64,000 bases of DNA from an uncultured Acidobacteriia bacterium (GTDB lineage Bacteria > Acidobacteriota > Terriglobia > Bryobacterales > Bryobacteraceae): assembly GCA_903851195.1 (NCBI GenBank), contig CAINNJ010000046.1, positions 62,001-126,000 of the forward strand, written 5' to 3'. Below are positions 8,901 through 16,763 of the stretch, piece by piece. Under the pieces are notes generated by a model. It was not told the origin of the DNA and did no database searches. It saw only the letters and a list, made by a program, of their open reading frames with translations. A program made the translations under genes and the position numbers. Every line of letters starts with the position of its first letter. The stretch's first letter is position 1.

Positions 8901-9837
8901 CGGGATCGTGCACCGACTTCCAGCCCGAGTCCTTCATTGCCTCCGGCGTGGCGCCCGTGTATTCGTACCAGCGGCGGTTGTACCAGAAGATCTCGCCGCC
9001 GGCATCCGCCATCCAGACCAGTTGGGGGATGGAGTCGCCAAGCAGGCGGAAATGCGCTTCGTTTTCGCGCTGTTTGGCTTCGGCGTGTTTCTGGAGGGTG
9101 ATGTCGCGAAGGTAGACGGAAGCGCCCGCGGATGCCGGTAAGGATGAGGGGAAGATCCGCGCGTTTACCCAGCGGTCCGGCGCGACACGCAGTTCGGAGA
9201 TTTCGACGGTGTTCTGCCCGGCCGCGACACGGCGCAGGGCGTTTTCGAAGGCCAGGGCAGAGTCCGGGGGAAAGATGGCGCGGACGCTGTTTCCGACTAC
9301 CTGGTCTACCGACAGGCCGAAGAAGGCGGCTCCGGCGGCATTGATGAACTGAACGAGATGATTCGCATCGAGCGTGGCGAAGCCGTCGGTAATGCGGCCA
9401 AAGACCTCGGCCAGGGCGCGCTGTGAGTCGCGCGCCAGTTGTCCGGCCTCTTTCCGGCGGGTGATATCGACGGTCACGCCATCGAAGCGGACGGGCTCGC
9501 CGGACTCGTCGTAGAAGCCTCTGCCGATGGCGCGGATCCAGCGGAGGCGTCCGTCCGGAGAGACGGTGCGGTACTCGATATCGTATTCGGTCTTCGTGGC
9601 GATGCTGTCGGCGATGGCGGTTCGGGTACGTTCGCGGTCGTCGGGATGGAGCCGCTCGTAGAAGGTGTCGATGGAGACATCGGCGTCGGCGGGAAGTCCA
9701 AAGTGTTCTTTGGTGGTGTCGTCCCAGTTCAGCTTGTCGAAGGGCAAGTCGCAGTACCAGATACCGACATCGACGGAACCAAGTAATTCAAAAAGACGCC
9801 AGCGATCCGCGTCGAACTCCCGCCTTTTCAGATGCAC
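5899..9837 (-). CDS. multi-PAS/GAF hybrid sensor histidine kinase with two receiver domains
   Basis: The 1312-residue protein has no membrane segment and is a cytoplasmic sensor. In order: about four PAS/PAC units (residues 15-130, 135-255, 258-378, 382-508), a GAF domain (515-670), a fifth PAS (675-800), a HisKA dimerisation domain with the phospho-acceptor His in MSHELRTPLNAIIGYSE, an HATPase domain with DTGEGIPPERL and GTGLGLAITKRF, and two receiver domains with acceptor Asp in LDVLMPGMDG and LDLMMPEMDG. Both receivers keep the DD/ED acidic pair and the second lacks an obvious conserved Lys (AKGVFG). The start is GTG at 9837, 8 nt after a TATACT box, so the message may be leaderless. No cognate regulator is adjacent; the fused receivers suggest a phosphorelay. 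Confidence 0.93.
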   Translation of the reverse strand: MHLKRREFDADRWRLFELLGSVDVGIWYCDLPFDKLNWDDTTKEHFGLPADADVSIDTFYERLHPDDRERTRTAIADSIATKTEYDIEYRTVSPDGRLRWIRAIGRGFYDESGEPVRFDGVTVDITRRKEAGQLARDSQRALAEVFGRITDGFATLDANHLVQFINAAGAAFFGLSVDQVVGNSVRAIFPPDSALAFENALRRVAAGQNTVEISELRVAPDRWVNARIFPSSLPASAGASVYLRDITLQKHAEAKQRENEAHFRLLGDSIPQLVWMADAGGEIFWYNRRWYEYTGATPEAMKDSGWKSVHDPAHLPRVLERWQQSLSNGQAFEMIFPLRGADGRFRDFLTRVVPVRDSAGNVQMWFGTNTDISAQRETETALRLSQERLRVALEASATGTFRWDIADGALDFDEGLDRLFALRPGESVRGLADFVNRVHPEDRARVVEDCQRSVRHGADLDMEFRVVLPDGRIRWLYERGKTFLDAAGRPLYMTGAGVDITQRKWTEQAMEERARSSALGADIGIALTTSNSLREMLQMCTDAAVRHLQAAFARIWTLDPTRTTLELQASSGLYTHLDGAHSRVPVGQFKIGLIAAERKPHLTNNVLHDPRVADHEWARREGMVAFAGYPLVVEGLLIGVIALFSRQPLGDETLESLAAVANSMALGIERKRKESALLASEARKTAILNTALDCVITIDEDSRIVEFNPAAEATFGYPAAIAIGREMPELIMPEAFRAAHYQGVQHYRKTAFGPIFGKRIELEAQRADGTVFPIELAVNAITSDGPVLFTATVRDITGRKRAEEDLRKARDAAEFANRAKSDFLASMSHELRTPLNAIIGYSEMMQEEAEELRAGGLVDDLRRVHTAGRHLLSLISDILDLSKIEAGRMELFPETFDVETAVRDVTSTIGPLVDRNANSFRLDIPQPLGSMHADLTKVRQSLFNLLSNAAKFTKNGSIILRVTPDRNSPEDALCFTVADTGEGIPPERLHQLFQPFSQLGNPAMQKQSGTGLGLAITKRFCEMMGGSVEVRSEPDKGSEFTISLPRMTGQTMSPAPGFTTGLPDPAICESTVLVIDDDPAARDLMQRYLTRENVRAVLAANGEEGLRLAHELRPDLITLDVLMPGMDGWAVLQALKSDPLVCDIPVVVVSILEDRNLGYSLGAADFLTKPVDRDRLAGLLRRYRCETPPCPVLIVEDDEDTRRVVRALLEREGWSVTEAVNGAEALRIMEENTPELILLDLMMPEMDGFEFIAALRSNPLWTAIPVLVITGKDVSEEDRNRLNGQVQRILAKGVFGPRELFTEIRRVSLSKQ

Positions 9838-9845
9838 CGAACTTC

Positions 9846-9851
9846 AGTATA
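9846..9851 (-). promoter_or_regulatory. candidate -10 box placing a leaderless GTG start
   Basis: TATACT on the minus strand is followed after 8 nt by the GTG start codon of the histidine kinase. With a usual 6-8 nt gap to the transcription start, the mRNA would begin at or next to the start codon. No good -35 is visible. Confidence 0.45.
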
Positions 9852-9901
9852 GACACGGTTGCGGGGAGTCACACCGGGAAAAGCGCCGGATGGGCCTGGC
9901 A

Positions 9902-11179
9902 CTAATCGCGGTTGTATATTTTCACGCGAAAGAAGGGCTTCGCTTTCTCCGCGGCATCCATCGCGAAGGTCTGTTCGGTTTTCGCGGCCTCGTAGCCGCG
10001 CCAAAGCCAGGTCAGCGCTGCGGGCATTTCCGAGTTGTTTTGCGCGTGGTTGTGGGTGCCGGTGCCGAAGCTGAAGTGGAAGTCGTACTCGCGGAGCTTC
10101 AGTGAGTTCGCCATCTGAATGCTCTGCAGGGGCCAGCTGCCGAAGGGCTGTTCCATATCCTCGGCGCCATCCTGCATCCAGACGCGAAGATTGCGCTTCG
10201 GTTCGCGGCGCACGAGGAACGGATAGATGTTCCCGCCCTCCTGCTCACCGGGTTTCCATTGAATGGCCGTGAAGCTGGGGATGCGCGCGAGGACGCGTGT
10301 GAACAGATCCGGCATGTACCAGCCGGCATTGAAGGCACAGATGCCGCCGGAGGAATTGCCGGCGATGGCGTGGCTGTAGCCATCGCGCCGGATGTTGTAC
10401 TGGCCGTAGATTTCGGGCAGGATCTCGTCGCGCAGAAAGCGGGGGTATTTGTCGGAGACGGTGTCGTACTCGATGCTGCGCATGGCTTTGGGCTTGCCGT
10501 CGGGGCCGTCGATGGTGCCCGGGTCGAGCAGCAGCCAGATGGCGACGGGGATTTTCTTCTGCTGCGTCAGATTGTCGATGACGTTCTGCAGACGGCTGGG
10601 CGGCTGTCCGGAGGTGGGGACCTGCGCGGCGCCGTCGCGTTCGAGGTGATAATGACCGTCCTGCCAGATCATGAGAGCGGCGGGTGTGCCGGAGTCATAC
10701 TGCGCGGGCACGTAGACCCAGTATTCGCTCTTCATGCCTTGATAGATTTTGCTGGTGTGGACTTTCTTCGGCGAGAGCTTTCCCTGCGGCACGCCGGGGT
10801 GGGAAGAAGAATCGGGGCCGAAGGCGGGGACGTCCGTGAGGCCGCCCACGCGCTTGCCGTTGACCAGGTAGTAGAACGAGTGCGAGGTGCCCGTTTTGAG
10901 CTGTCCTGCATAGGTCCAGACGCCTTTGGGGCCGGTGCGCTTCATGCGTCCGGCGCGGACGCCATCGATGTAGAGTTCAGGGCGGACAGGGGAGTCGAAG
11001 GCCCAAAGGAAGTCCGCGCCATAGCCGAGGACGGCTACGCCGTTTTTTACGTCTTCGGCCCGGAGTTCGGAGAGGTCAAGTGGATGTGAGACGGCCTGCG
11101 AGTTGGCCTGCGAGCGGGCAACGGAAGCGGAGGTGAGAAGGCCGGACAGGGCTATGAAGAAGAGGATCGCGGAACGCAT
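9902..11179 (-). CDS. secreted esterase of the enterochelin-esterase (esterase D-like) type
   Basis: The 425-residue product begins with a signal peptide (MRSAILFFIALSGLLTSASVARSQA). An N-terminal beta-sandwich like that of Fes-type esterases (about residues 40-150) is followed by an alpha/beta-hydrolase domain. The nucleophile elbow is AIAGNSSGGICAFN; the C-terminal GTGTHNHAQ offers the catalytic His. I chose ATG 11179 because the signal peptide begins there; the frame is open further upstream but that part is Arg/Pro-rich shadow sequence. The start codon is one base after a perfect 10 bp hairpin. Substrate cannot be told; siderophore esters or cell-wall acyl esters are options. Confidence 0.82.
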   Translation of the reverse strand: MRSAILFFIALSGLLTSASVARSQANSQAVSHPLDLSELRAEDVKNGVAVLGYGADFLWAFDSPVRPELYIDGVRAGRMKRTGPKGVWTYAGQLKTGTSHSFYYLVNGKRVGGLTDVPAFGPDSSSHPGVPQGKLSPKKVHTSKIYQGMKSEYWVYVPAQYDSGTPAALMIWQDGHYHLERDGAAQVPTSGQPPSRLQNVIDNLTQQKKIPVAIWLLLDPGTIDGPDGKPKAMRSIEYDTVSDKYPRFLRDEILPEIYGQYNIRRDGYSHAIAGNSSGGICAFNAGWYMPDLFTRVLARIPSFTAIQWKPGEQEGGNIYPFLVRREPKRNLRVWMQDGAEDMEQPFGSWPLQSIQMANSLKLREYDFHFSFGTGTHNHAQNNSEMPAALTWLWRGYEAAKTEQTFAMDAAEKAKPFFRVKIYNRD

Positions 11180-11180
11180 G

Positions 11181-11214
11181 AGACCAATCCCCCCGGATTG
11201 GTCTCTACATAATA
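11181..11214 (-). promoter_or_regulatory. 5'-UTR stem-loop plus -10 box of the esterase gene
   Basis: On the minus strand, AGACCAATCC and GGATTGGTCT (11181-11204) form a perfect 10 bp stem with a GGGG loop, ending one base before the ATG. A TATTAT -10-like box lies at 11209-11214, so the transcript would start at the hairpin. The only Shine-Dalgarno-like run (GGGGGG) is in the loop and the top of the stem. Confidence 0.65.
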
Positions 11215-11229
11215 CATTCGGTACGCCGG

Positions 11230-11697
11230 TCAGAGTTCGGCTTCGTCGAGCGCGAGTTGTTCGGCGAGCGAGGCGCGGGCGGCTTCTTCGTCGAGCTTTT
11301 TCTGGTGGTCGAGAATGGCCATCCATTCGGCGATGAGTTTCTGGGGATCGCCGGCGAGATCGACGGCCTGGTTGTTCAGTTCCTGTGGCCCATGCAGGAA
11401 GACGGCGCGGATGCCATCGGCGTCGGGCCGCAGTTCCAGGCGGTGTCCCAGGGCTTCGAGGCGGAAGGTGGTGCCAATCCACAGCAGGTTGACCTTCACA
11501 CGGCGGCGAAAGCCGGCACGGGTGGATTGCTGCATGAGGGCCTGCGTCCAGGGGGCGTTTTTCAGTCGCTCGGCCCAGGGCGCGGCGGCCCGGGCGCGAG
11601 TCTTTTCGGCTTCACGCCGGCCGCGTTCATCGAGGCCACCCTGCTCCCGCGATTCCAGAGCCTTCAGGTTGTTTTCGAGATTGTCGAGAAAACTCAT
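11230..11697 (-). CDS. conserved hypothetical protein, 155 residues
   Basis: The product from the ATG at 11697 (MSFLDNLENNLKALES) is soluble, with a charged helical N-terminal third, a short beta-rich middle (VNLLWIGTTFRLEALGHRLEL) and an acidic helical C-terminus ending LAEQLALDEAEL. I do not recognise a family. An upstream in-frame start at 11799 would add 34 residues with no distinctive content. It lies 50 nt upstream of the esterase gene, with the esterase promoter and hairpin in between, so the two are probably separate units. Confidence 0.65.
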   Translation of the reverse strand: MSFLDNLENNLKALESREQGGLDERGRREAEKTRARAAAPWAERLKNAPWTQALMQQSTRAGFRRRVKVNLLWIGTTFRLEALGHRLELRPDADGIRAVFLHGPQELNNQAVDLAGDPQKLIAEWMAILDHQKKLDEEAARASLAEQLALDEAEL

Positions 11698-11963
11698 CCT
11701 CAACCAGTTTCGCAACATCGGGGTCGCGATGGAAATATCGGGAAGAAGGGCGGAAGGGAAGAGACGCAAAGCGGCGGGTGTGGCCGCCGGGGTGCGCACT
11801 GTGGCGGGATTGTGTCAGCGCGACACACCACTGCCGCACAGGGGAACGAACGGAAATGGACGGTTTCGTCCGCAATCAACAAAATCAATAATTTAGAGAT
11901 TCCCGCGCATGGCGGTTCATTTGCTACTCTAAGTCCGAATCGGTAGAAACACTGAACAACCTG
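11698..11963. other. gene-free stretch
   Basis: No ORF with plausible composition is seen here. It contains the presumed promoter region of the gene starting at 11697, a small inverted repeat TGTGTC-AGCGC-GACACA (11811-11827), an AT-rich patch (11875-11900) and an extended-10-like TGCTACTCT (11923-11937 region) that could drive the RNA candidate at 11964. Confidence 0.5.
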
Positions 11964-12090
11964 CCCTCTGCTGCAATACGTAGGCGTCAGGGATAACGAA
12001 TCCGGGATTTCGGGCTTTCGGGAGCGCGAAATCAAGTTTAAACGGCTCGTTATCCTCCGCTCGACGGTTGCAGCACGAGGGGTTTTTTTT
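11964..12090 (+). ncRNA. candidate structured small RNA with T8 terminator
   Basis: Three nested helices can be drawn by eye. The outer one pairs CCCTC-TGCTGCAA (11964-11976) with TTGCAGCA-C-GAGGG (12068-12081), 13 bp with one bulge. The middle one pairs GGATAACGA (11991-11999) with TCGTTATCC (12047-12055). The apical one pairs GATTTCG (12007-12013) with CGAAATC (12027-12033), with GCT/AGC continuing above a G-G mismatch. Eight T residues follow directly (12083-12090). The rod shape with a 14/12 nt central internal loop recalls 6S RNA in outline, but it is short for 6S and I see no decisive conserved sequence. There is no ORF inside. Family unassigned. Confidence 0.55.
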
Positions 12091-12217
12091 GCCCCGGGCA
12101 TGCAGCGCGTCAGGAAGCGTCCGGCGCATTGGCCCGTTTCCGCGGGCGCAATTCTCCCCACGGGCAATCTCTGCCGGTAAAATCGGGAAAAATTTCAGCG
12201 ATAACGGAGAAGCGGCG

Positions 12218-13465
12218 TCAATCGCGCCACTGGATCGGTTCGACGCGAGGGATGATCACGGTGAAGGCAAACGTCCCGATGACGAGCAACGCGGTCGTGA
12301 TCACGAAAGCCCAGTAGAACTGGCCTGTCCGCTGCACGATGAGGCCGGTGAGCGACGGGGCGATCATGCCGGAGATGTTGCCGAAGGCGTTCTGCAGGCC
12401 GGTCCAGCGGCCGGCTGCCCAGGGTCCCGCGAGCGTCTGGGTGATGGCCCAGAGGTTCGAGGAATAGAGTCCATAGGCGAAGCAGGCGGCGCAGAGCACC
12501 AGCATGGAAGTCTGGCGGTCTTTCACAAGTACGGCCGCGAACATGATGGTGGAGCAGCCGAGGCCGAGGCCGGTGAAGGTCTTGCGCACGGTGTTGGGAT
12601 TGCCGCCGCGGGAGATCCAGCGGTCCGAGATATAGCCCGAGGTGAGCGCCGAGATGGCGAGCACCAGCAGCGGCGCGGAGGCGAGCACGGCCATCTCGCT
12701 CTGCGTGTAATGCAGTTCCTCGCGGAAGTAGCCGGGCAGCCACGTGATGATGAAGTACCAGACGTAATTGCCGCAGAAGAGGCCGATAAACGTACCCCAC
12801 GCGGCGCGTTTCGAGAGGATCTCGCCGAAGCCGGGGACCTTGCCTTTCGCATGGTGGGGCAGCACGCGGTCTTTGGGCGCGAGGAAGAACCACGGCACCA
12901 GCCACAGCAGACTCAGCAGGCCGGTGATCACGAAGAAGATCCGCCAGCCGTAGCGCGCCATCATGAGGCCGCCGATCAGGACACTGAGGGCGGGGCCGAG
13001 TTTACTGCCCGCGTCGATGGCCGCATTGGCGAGGCCGCGCTGATTTTCCTGAAAATTACCCGCGAGAATTTTCGAATAGGCCGGATATGCGACGGATTCT
13101 CCGAGACCGAGCAGCAGACGCAGGCAGACCAGCATGAAGAAGCCGTTGGCGGCGCCGGTGAGCAGCGTGGCGGCGGACCAGACCAGATAGCCGGCGGCCA
13201 GAACTCGGTTCACGTTGAAGCGGTCGACCAGCCAGCCCGCGAGCACCAGGGCCGGCGTGTAGCTCCAGAAGAACATCGAATAGATGAGGCCGCGGTGCAC
13301 GGGATCGAGACTGAACTCGGTTTGCAGATATTTGTCGGCTACCGAAAGGCTCCCCCGATCGATGTAACTGATGAAGATGGAGATCACCAGCAGAATCAGG
13401 AAAATCCATTGGGAGCGCGTGAGTTGCACGCGCGCGATGCGGGTAGACGGGACGACCGTGGCCAT
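12218..13465 (-). CDS. MFS transporter, anion:cation symporter-like
   Basis: The 415-residue protein has the usual 12 hydrophobic segments. The first helix reads LTRSQWIFLILLVISIFISYIDRGSLSVA, and the loop DRFNVNRVLAAG matches MFS motif A. The DRGSLSVA and LGLGESVAYPAYSKI stretches are typical of the ACS family that carries hexuronates, galactonate, glucarate and related acids, so an organic or sugar acid is the likely cargo. I chose ATG 13465, which has GGAAG 7 nt upstream, over the in-frame TTG at 13477. It is divergent from a second MFS gene. Confidence 0.88.
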   Translation of the reverse strand: MATVVPSTRIARVQLTRSQWIFLILLVISIFISYIDRGSLSVADKYLQTEFSLDPVHRGLIYSMFFWSYTPALVLAGWLVDRFNVNRVLAAGYLVWSAATLLTGAANGFFMLVCLRLLLGLGESVAYPAYSKILAGNFQENQRGLANAAIDAGSKLGPALSVLIGGLMMARYGWRIFFVITGLLSLLWLVPWFFLAPKDRVLPHHAKGKVPGFGEILSKRAAWGTFIGLFCGNYVWYFIITWLPGYFREELHYTQSEMAVLASAPLLVLAISALTSGYISDRWISRGGNPNTVRKTFTGLGLGCSTIMFAAVLVKDRQTSMLVLCAACFAYGLYSSNLWAITQTLAGPWAAGRWTGLQNAFGNISGMIAPSLTGLIVQRTGQFYWAFVITTALLVIGTFAFTVIIPRVEPIQWRD

Positions 13466-13512
13466 TGTGTCTTCCAAAGCTTATCGCACGGGGCAAATCA
13501 AACGGAGGGGAG

Positions 13513-13518
13513 TACACT
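13513..13518 (+). promoter_or_regulatory. candidate -10 box for the second MFS gene
   Basis: TACACT lies 17 nt before the ATG at 13536, in the 70 bp gap between divergent transporter genes. No Shine-Dalgarno sequence is seen before that ATG. Confidence 0.35.
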
Positions 13519-13535
13519 CGTGATTCGTCTCCTTC

Positions 13536-14741
13536 ATGCCCCGTTCCGCCACCGCACGGTGGGTCGCCGTCACCGTATTCGCCCTGGCCGCCGCCTGCAA
13601 CTACCTGGATCGTCTGGTTCTGTCGGCAGCCGCGCCGCGGATTCGCGCGGAGTTTCACCTGACGAATACGGATTATGGCTGGCTGGTGTCGGCCTTCGGT
13701 CTGGCGTATGCGCTGGCGTCGCCGGCGGTGGGCTGGTTCCTCGATTTTCTGGGGTTGGAGACGGGGATTGTCTGCGCGGTGGGGATGTGGTCCGTGGCGG
13801 CGGGGCTGTGCGGACTGACGCGGAATTTCGGGCAACTCGTGGCGGGTCGGGCGTTCCTGGGTGTGTGGGAATCGGCGGGGTTCCCGGCGGCGGGGAAGCT
13901 GAACGCGATCTATCTGGAGCCGAAGAACCGGGCGCTGGGCGCGGCGATGTCGCAGGTGGGCATTGCGCTGGCGGGTGTGGCCGCGCCGCTGCTGGTGGGC
14001 GCGTTCGCGGGATGGCGGACTTCGTTTTTCGTGTGCGCGGCGCTGGGTTTTGTGTGGATCCCCGTGTGGCTGGTGGTGCGGAAGAACGTGGAGCCTTACG
14101 CAACCGTCGCGCCGCAGAGAGAGAAGGGCGCGCTGCGCTTGTTGCGGGACCGGCGTTTGATCCTGCTGGCCGTGGCGAACGTTCTGTGGATGGGCATCTA
14201 TGCGCTGTGGACCAACTGGACGACGTTGTATCTTTCGAGCAGCTTTCATCTCACGATGGATCAGGCGAATGGCTATGCGTGGTTCCCTCCTGTCGCGTCG
14301 ACCCTGGGAGGGTTCATGGGCGGGTGGATCTCACGCGTTGCGATTGGACGGGGAACGCCCCCTGTCAATGCCCGCGTTTTCGCGGCACTGGTGAGCGCGG
14401 TGGGGTGTCTGGTGACACTGCTCGCGCCGCTCTGTGGCACGCCCCTGCAGGCGACCTTCGTGATTGCGGCCAGCTATTTCTGGGCCACGGCGGGCAGCGT
14501 CAATCTGTATACGATTCCGGTGGATATCTGGGGCGGGGAACATGCGGGGACCGCGATCTCGGCACTTGTGTTTGCTTATGGATTGCTGCAGACGGTGATC
14601 TCGCCGGTGATCGGCAGTCTGGTGGATCATTTCGGGTTCACGCCGGTTTGCTGGCTGGTGGCGCTGCCGCCGCTGGCGGGGTGGATGCTGCTGCGCGGCC
14701 TGGGCGTGAGCCGTGTCGCGGGGCGGGATTATATGATGTAG
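13536..14741 (+). CDS. MFS transporter
   Basis: A 401-residue, 12-helix major facilitator protein. The first helix ends [15 protein letters not shown], the ACS/OPA-like signature, and the fourth-fifth helix region [23 protein letters not shown] also matches the sugar-acid carriers. It is only distantly similar to its divergent neighbour at 12218, so this is not a recent duplication. Its stop is followed 4 nt later by the FmdB-like gene. Substrate is not determinable from the sequence; hexuronate or aldarate is reasonable given the family and the KDG-dehydratase gene elsewhere in the window. Confidence 0.87.
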   Translation: MPRSATARWVAVTVFALAAACNYLDRLVLSAAAPRIRAEFHLTNTDYGWLVSAFGLAYALASPAVGWFLDFLGLETGIVCAVGMWSVAAGLCGLTRNFGQLVAGRAFLGVWESAGFPAAGKLNAIYLEPKNRALGAAMSQVGIALAGVAAPLLVGAFAGWRTSFFVCAALGFVWIPVWLVVRKNVEPYATVAPQREKGALRLLRDRRLILLAVANVLWMGIYALWTNWTTLYLSSSFHLTMDQANGYAWFPPVASTLGGFMGGWISRVAIGRGTPPVNARVFAALVSAVGCLVTLLAPLCGTPLQATFVIAASYFWATAGSVNLYTIPVDIWGGEHAGTAISALVFAYGLLQTVISPVIGSLVDHFGFTPVCWLVALPPLAGWMLLRGLGVSRVAGRDYMM

Positions 14742-14745
14742 GTCA

Positions 14746-14982
14746 ATGCCCATCTACGAATACCTTTGTGAAGCCTGCGGCGATAAGTTCGAGAAGCTGG
14801 TCCGCCGCACCGAAGAAGTCCTGGATGCCGGTTGCCCGACCTGCGGCCAGAAGCATCTGAAGCAGGAATTTTCCACGTTTTCGGCACGCGCCGGCTCGCA
14901 CGATCACAGCCCGAGTCCGGCGGAAGCGCGCGGCTGCCCTGGCGGCATGTGCAGCAATCCCGGCGTTTGCGGAATGAACTAA
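14746..14982 (+). CDS. FmdB-family putative zinc-ribbon regulatory protein
   Basis: The 78-residue protein begins [18 protein letters not shown], the near-invariant start of FmdB/CxxC_CxxC_SSSS proteins, with Cys8/Cys11 and a second pair in GCPTCG. A Cys-rich tail ([15 protein letters not shown]) is an addition seen in some members. FmdB-type proteins are annotated as regulators because of the original Methylophilus gene; most are uncharacterised. It sits between the MFS gene and malate synthase, 41 nt upstream of the latter, and may be cotranscribed with both. Confidence 0.88.
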   Translation: MPIYEYLCEACGDKFEKLVRRTEEVLDAGCPTCGQKHLKQEFSTFSARAGSHDHSPSPAEARGCPGGMCSNPGVCGMN

Positions 14983-15023
14983 GCGCGCCCGAAATACTCC
15001 CCAACAAAGCCCACTTCAGACTC

Positions 15024-16592
15024 ATGTCATCCCCTATCACGACGTCGCTCAGCGACCCCACGATCCTGACTGCGGAAGCGCAGGCGTTCCTTGTCGAACT
15101 GCACCGGAAATTCAATGCACGCCGTCTCGGGCTGCTGGAGCGGCGCAAGGTCCGCCAGCAGGAGATCGACGAAGGCGCACTGCCGGATTTTCTGCCGGAG
15201 ACCGCGAGCATCCGGGAATCGGAGTGGACCGTGGCGCCGATTCCGGCGGATCTGGCCGATCGCAGAACGGAGATCACCGGTCCGACCGATCGCAAGATGG
15301 TGATCAACGCGCTGAACTCCGGCGCGAAGATGTTCATGGCGGATTTCGAAGACGCCAACTCCCCGACCAGCGGCAATCTGATCGAGGGACAGAAGAACAT
15401 GCGCGACGCCATCCGCCGCGAGATCAGTTTCACGGGTCCCGAAGGCAAGCAGTACAAGCTGAACGAGCAGACGGCGGTGCTGCTGGTGCGTCCGCGCGGC
15501 TGGCATCTGACGGAGAAGCACTTCCATGTGGATGGCGAGCCGATGTCGGGCGGGCTGTTCGATTTCGGGCTCTATTTTTTCCATAATGCGGCGGAACTGC
15601 TGCAGCGCGGGTCCGGCCCGTACTTCTATCTGCCGAAGCTGGAATCGCATCTGGAAGCCCGGTTGTGGAACGATGTGTTCGTGTTCGCGCAGGATTATTG
15701 CGGGGTGCCGCAGGGCTCGGTGCGGGCGACGGTGCTGATCGAAACGATTCTCGGCGCGTTCGAGATGCATGAGATTCTGTGGGAACTGCGCGATCACTCG
15801 GCCGGGCTGAACTGCGGGCGCTGGGATTATATTTTCAGCTTCATTAAGAAGCTGCGGAACCGGGCGGATTTCATGTTGCCGGATCGCGCGCAGGTCACCA
15901 TGACGGTGCATTTTCTGGCGTCGTACGTTGATCTGCTGATCCAGACCTGCCACAAGCGCGGCATTCACGCAATGGGCGGAATGGCGGCGCAGATTCCGAT
16001 CAAGAACGATCCGGAAGCGAATGAGCGCGCGCTCGAAAAAGTGCGGCAGGATAAGCTGCGCGAAGTGAAAGCCGGGCACGACGGCACGTGGGTGGCGCAT
16101 CCCGGTCTGGTGGGCGTGGCGAAGCAGGTGTTCGACGAGTACATGCCGCAGCCGAATCAGATCGACCGCAAGCGGGAAGAAGTGCATGTTACCGCAAAAG
16201 ATCTGTTGACGATTCCTTCGGGCACGATTACCGAAGGCGGGCTGCGGCTGAACGTGGACGTGGGCATCCAGTATCTGGAAGCCTGGCTGCGTGGCAACGG
16301 CGCGGTGCCGATTTACAACCTGATGGAAGACGCGGCGACGGCCGAGATTTCGCGCGCGCAGGTGTGGCAGTGGGCGAAACACGGCGCGAAGCTGGAGGAC
16401 GGGCGGCCGGTGACGCCGGAGCTGGTGAAGGCGACCATCGCGGAAGAACTGGAGAAGATGAAGACGCGGGCCGGTGCGGAACGGTTCGCGAAGGGCAAGT
16501 ACGAAGTGGCGGCGGAGCTGTTCGGGAAGATGATGCTTTCGGGCGAATTTAACGATTTCCTGACGCTGCCGGCGTACGAGTTTCTGGATTAA
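15024..16592 (+). CDS. aceB: malate synthase A
   Basis: Malate synthase condenses glyoxylate with acetyl-CoA in the glyoxylate bypass. From ATG 15024 the protein is 522 residues, the length of the A isoform. Recognisable stretches are [70 protein letters not shown] and [13 protein letters not shown]; the catalytic Asp lies in the C-terminal [22 protein letters not shown] region. The frame is open upstream but overlaps fmdB. No isocitrate lyase gene is in the window, so the bypass partner must be elsewhere. A terminator follows at 16643. Confidence 0.97.
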   Translation: MSSPITTSLSDPTILTAEAQAFLVELHRKFNARRLGLLERRKVRQQEIDEGALPDFLPETASIRESEWTVAPIPADLADRRTEITGPTDRKMVINALNSGAKMFMADFEDANSPTSGNLIEGQKNMRDAIRREISFTGPEGKQYKLNEQTAVLLVRPRGWHLTEKHFHVDGEPMSGGLFDFGLYFFHNAAELLQRGSGPYFYLPKLESHLEARLWNDVFVFAQDYCGVPQGSVRATVLIETILGAFEMHEILWELRDHSAGLNCGRWDYIFSFIKKLRNRADFMLPDRAQVTMTVHFLASYVDLLIQTCHKRGIHAMGGMAAQIPIKNDPEANERALEKVRQDKLREVKAGHDGTWVAHPGLVGVAKQVFDEYMPQPNQIDRKREEVHVTAKDLLTIPSGTITEGGLRLNVDVGIQYLEAWLRGNGAVPIYNLMEDAATAEISRAQVWQWAKHGAKLEDGRPVTPELVKATIAEELEKMKTRAGAERFAKGKYEVAAELFGKMMLSGEFNDFLTLPAYEFLD

Positions 16593-16642
16593 GGGCCGCG
16601 GGAAGCTTCCATCAATTCCCAAAATCCACCGCATAAAAGAAT

Positions 16643-16666
16643 GCGATTGCTCAGGGCAATCGTTTT
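16643..16666 (+). terminator. intrinsic terminator after aceB
   Basis: CGATTGC and GCAATCG form a 7 bp stem over a 5 nt loop, followed by TTTT. It separates aceB from glnA; a run of six T at 16680-16685 follows further on. Confidence 0.7.
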
Positions 16667-16763
16667 CACAGATACTAGGTTTTTTACGTGACAGGTCGTG
16701 CGCCCGGGGCCTTGCGCCGAGGGTTCACGGCCAGTCAAATCCTGATCGCAATTACGGAGACGA

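Noticed and set aside
6508-9141. 877-codon open frame on the plus strand
   Set aside because: It is antisense to the histidine kinase, is rich in Gly/Ala/Glu/Arg without domain motifs, and is explained by the high GC of that gene.
11964-12090. Firm assignment as 6S RNA or SRP RNA
   Set aside because: The rod shape fits 6S only loosely, the length is short, and the SRP RNA core (GGAAGGAAGCAG-like) is absent; left as an unassigned RNA candidate.
12068-14860. 930-codon open frame spanning two MFS genes
   Set aside because: It runs antisense to one transporter and out of phase with the other; composition is that of shadow frames.
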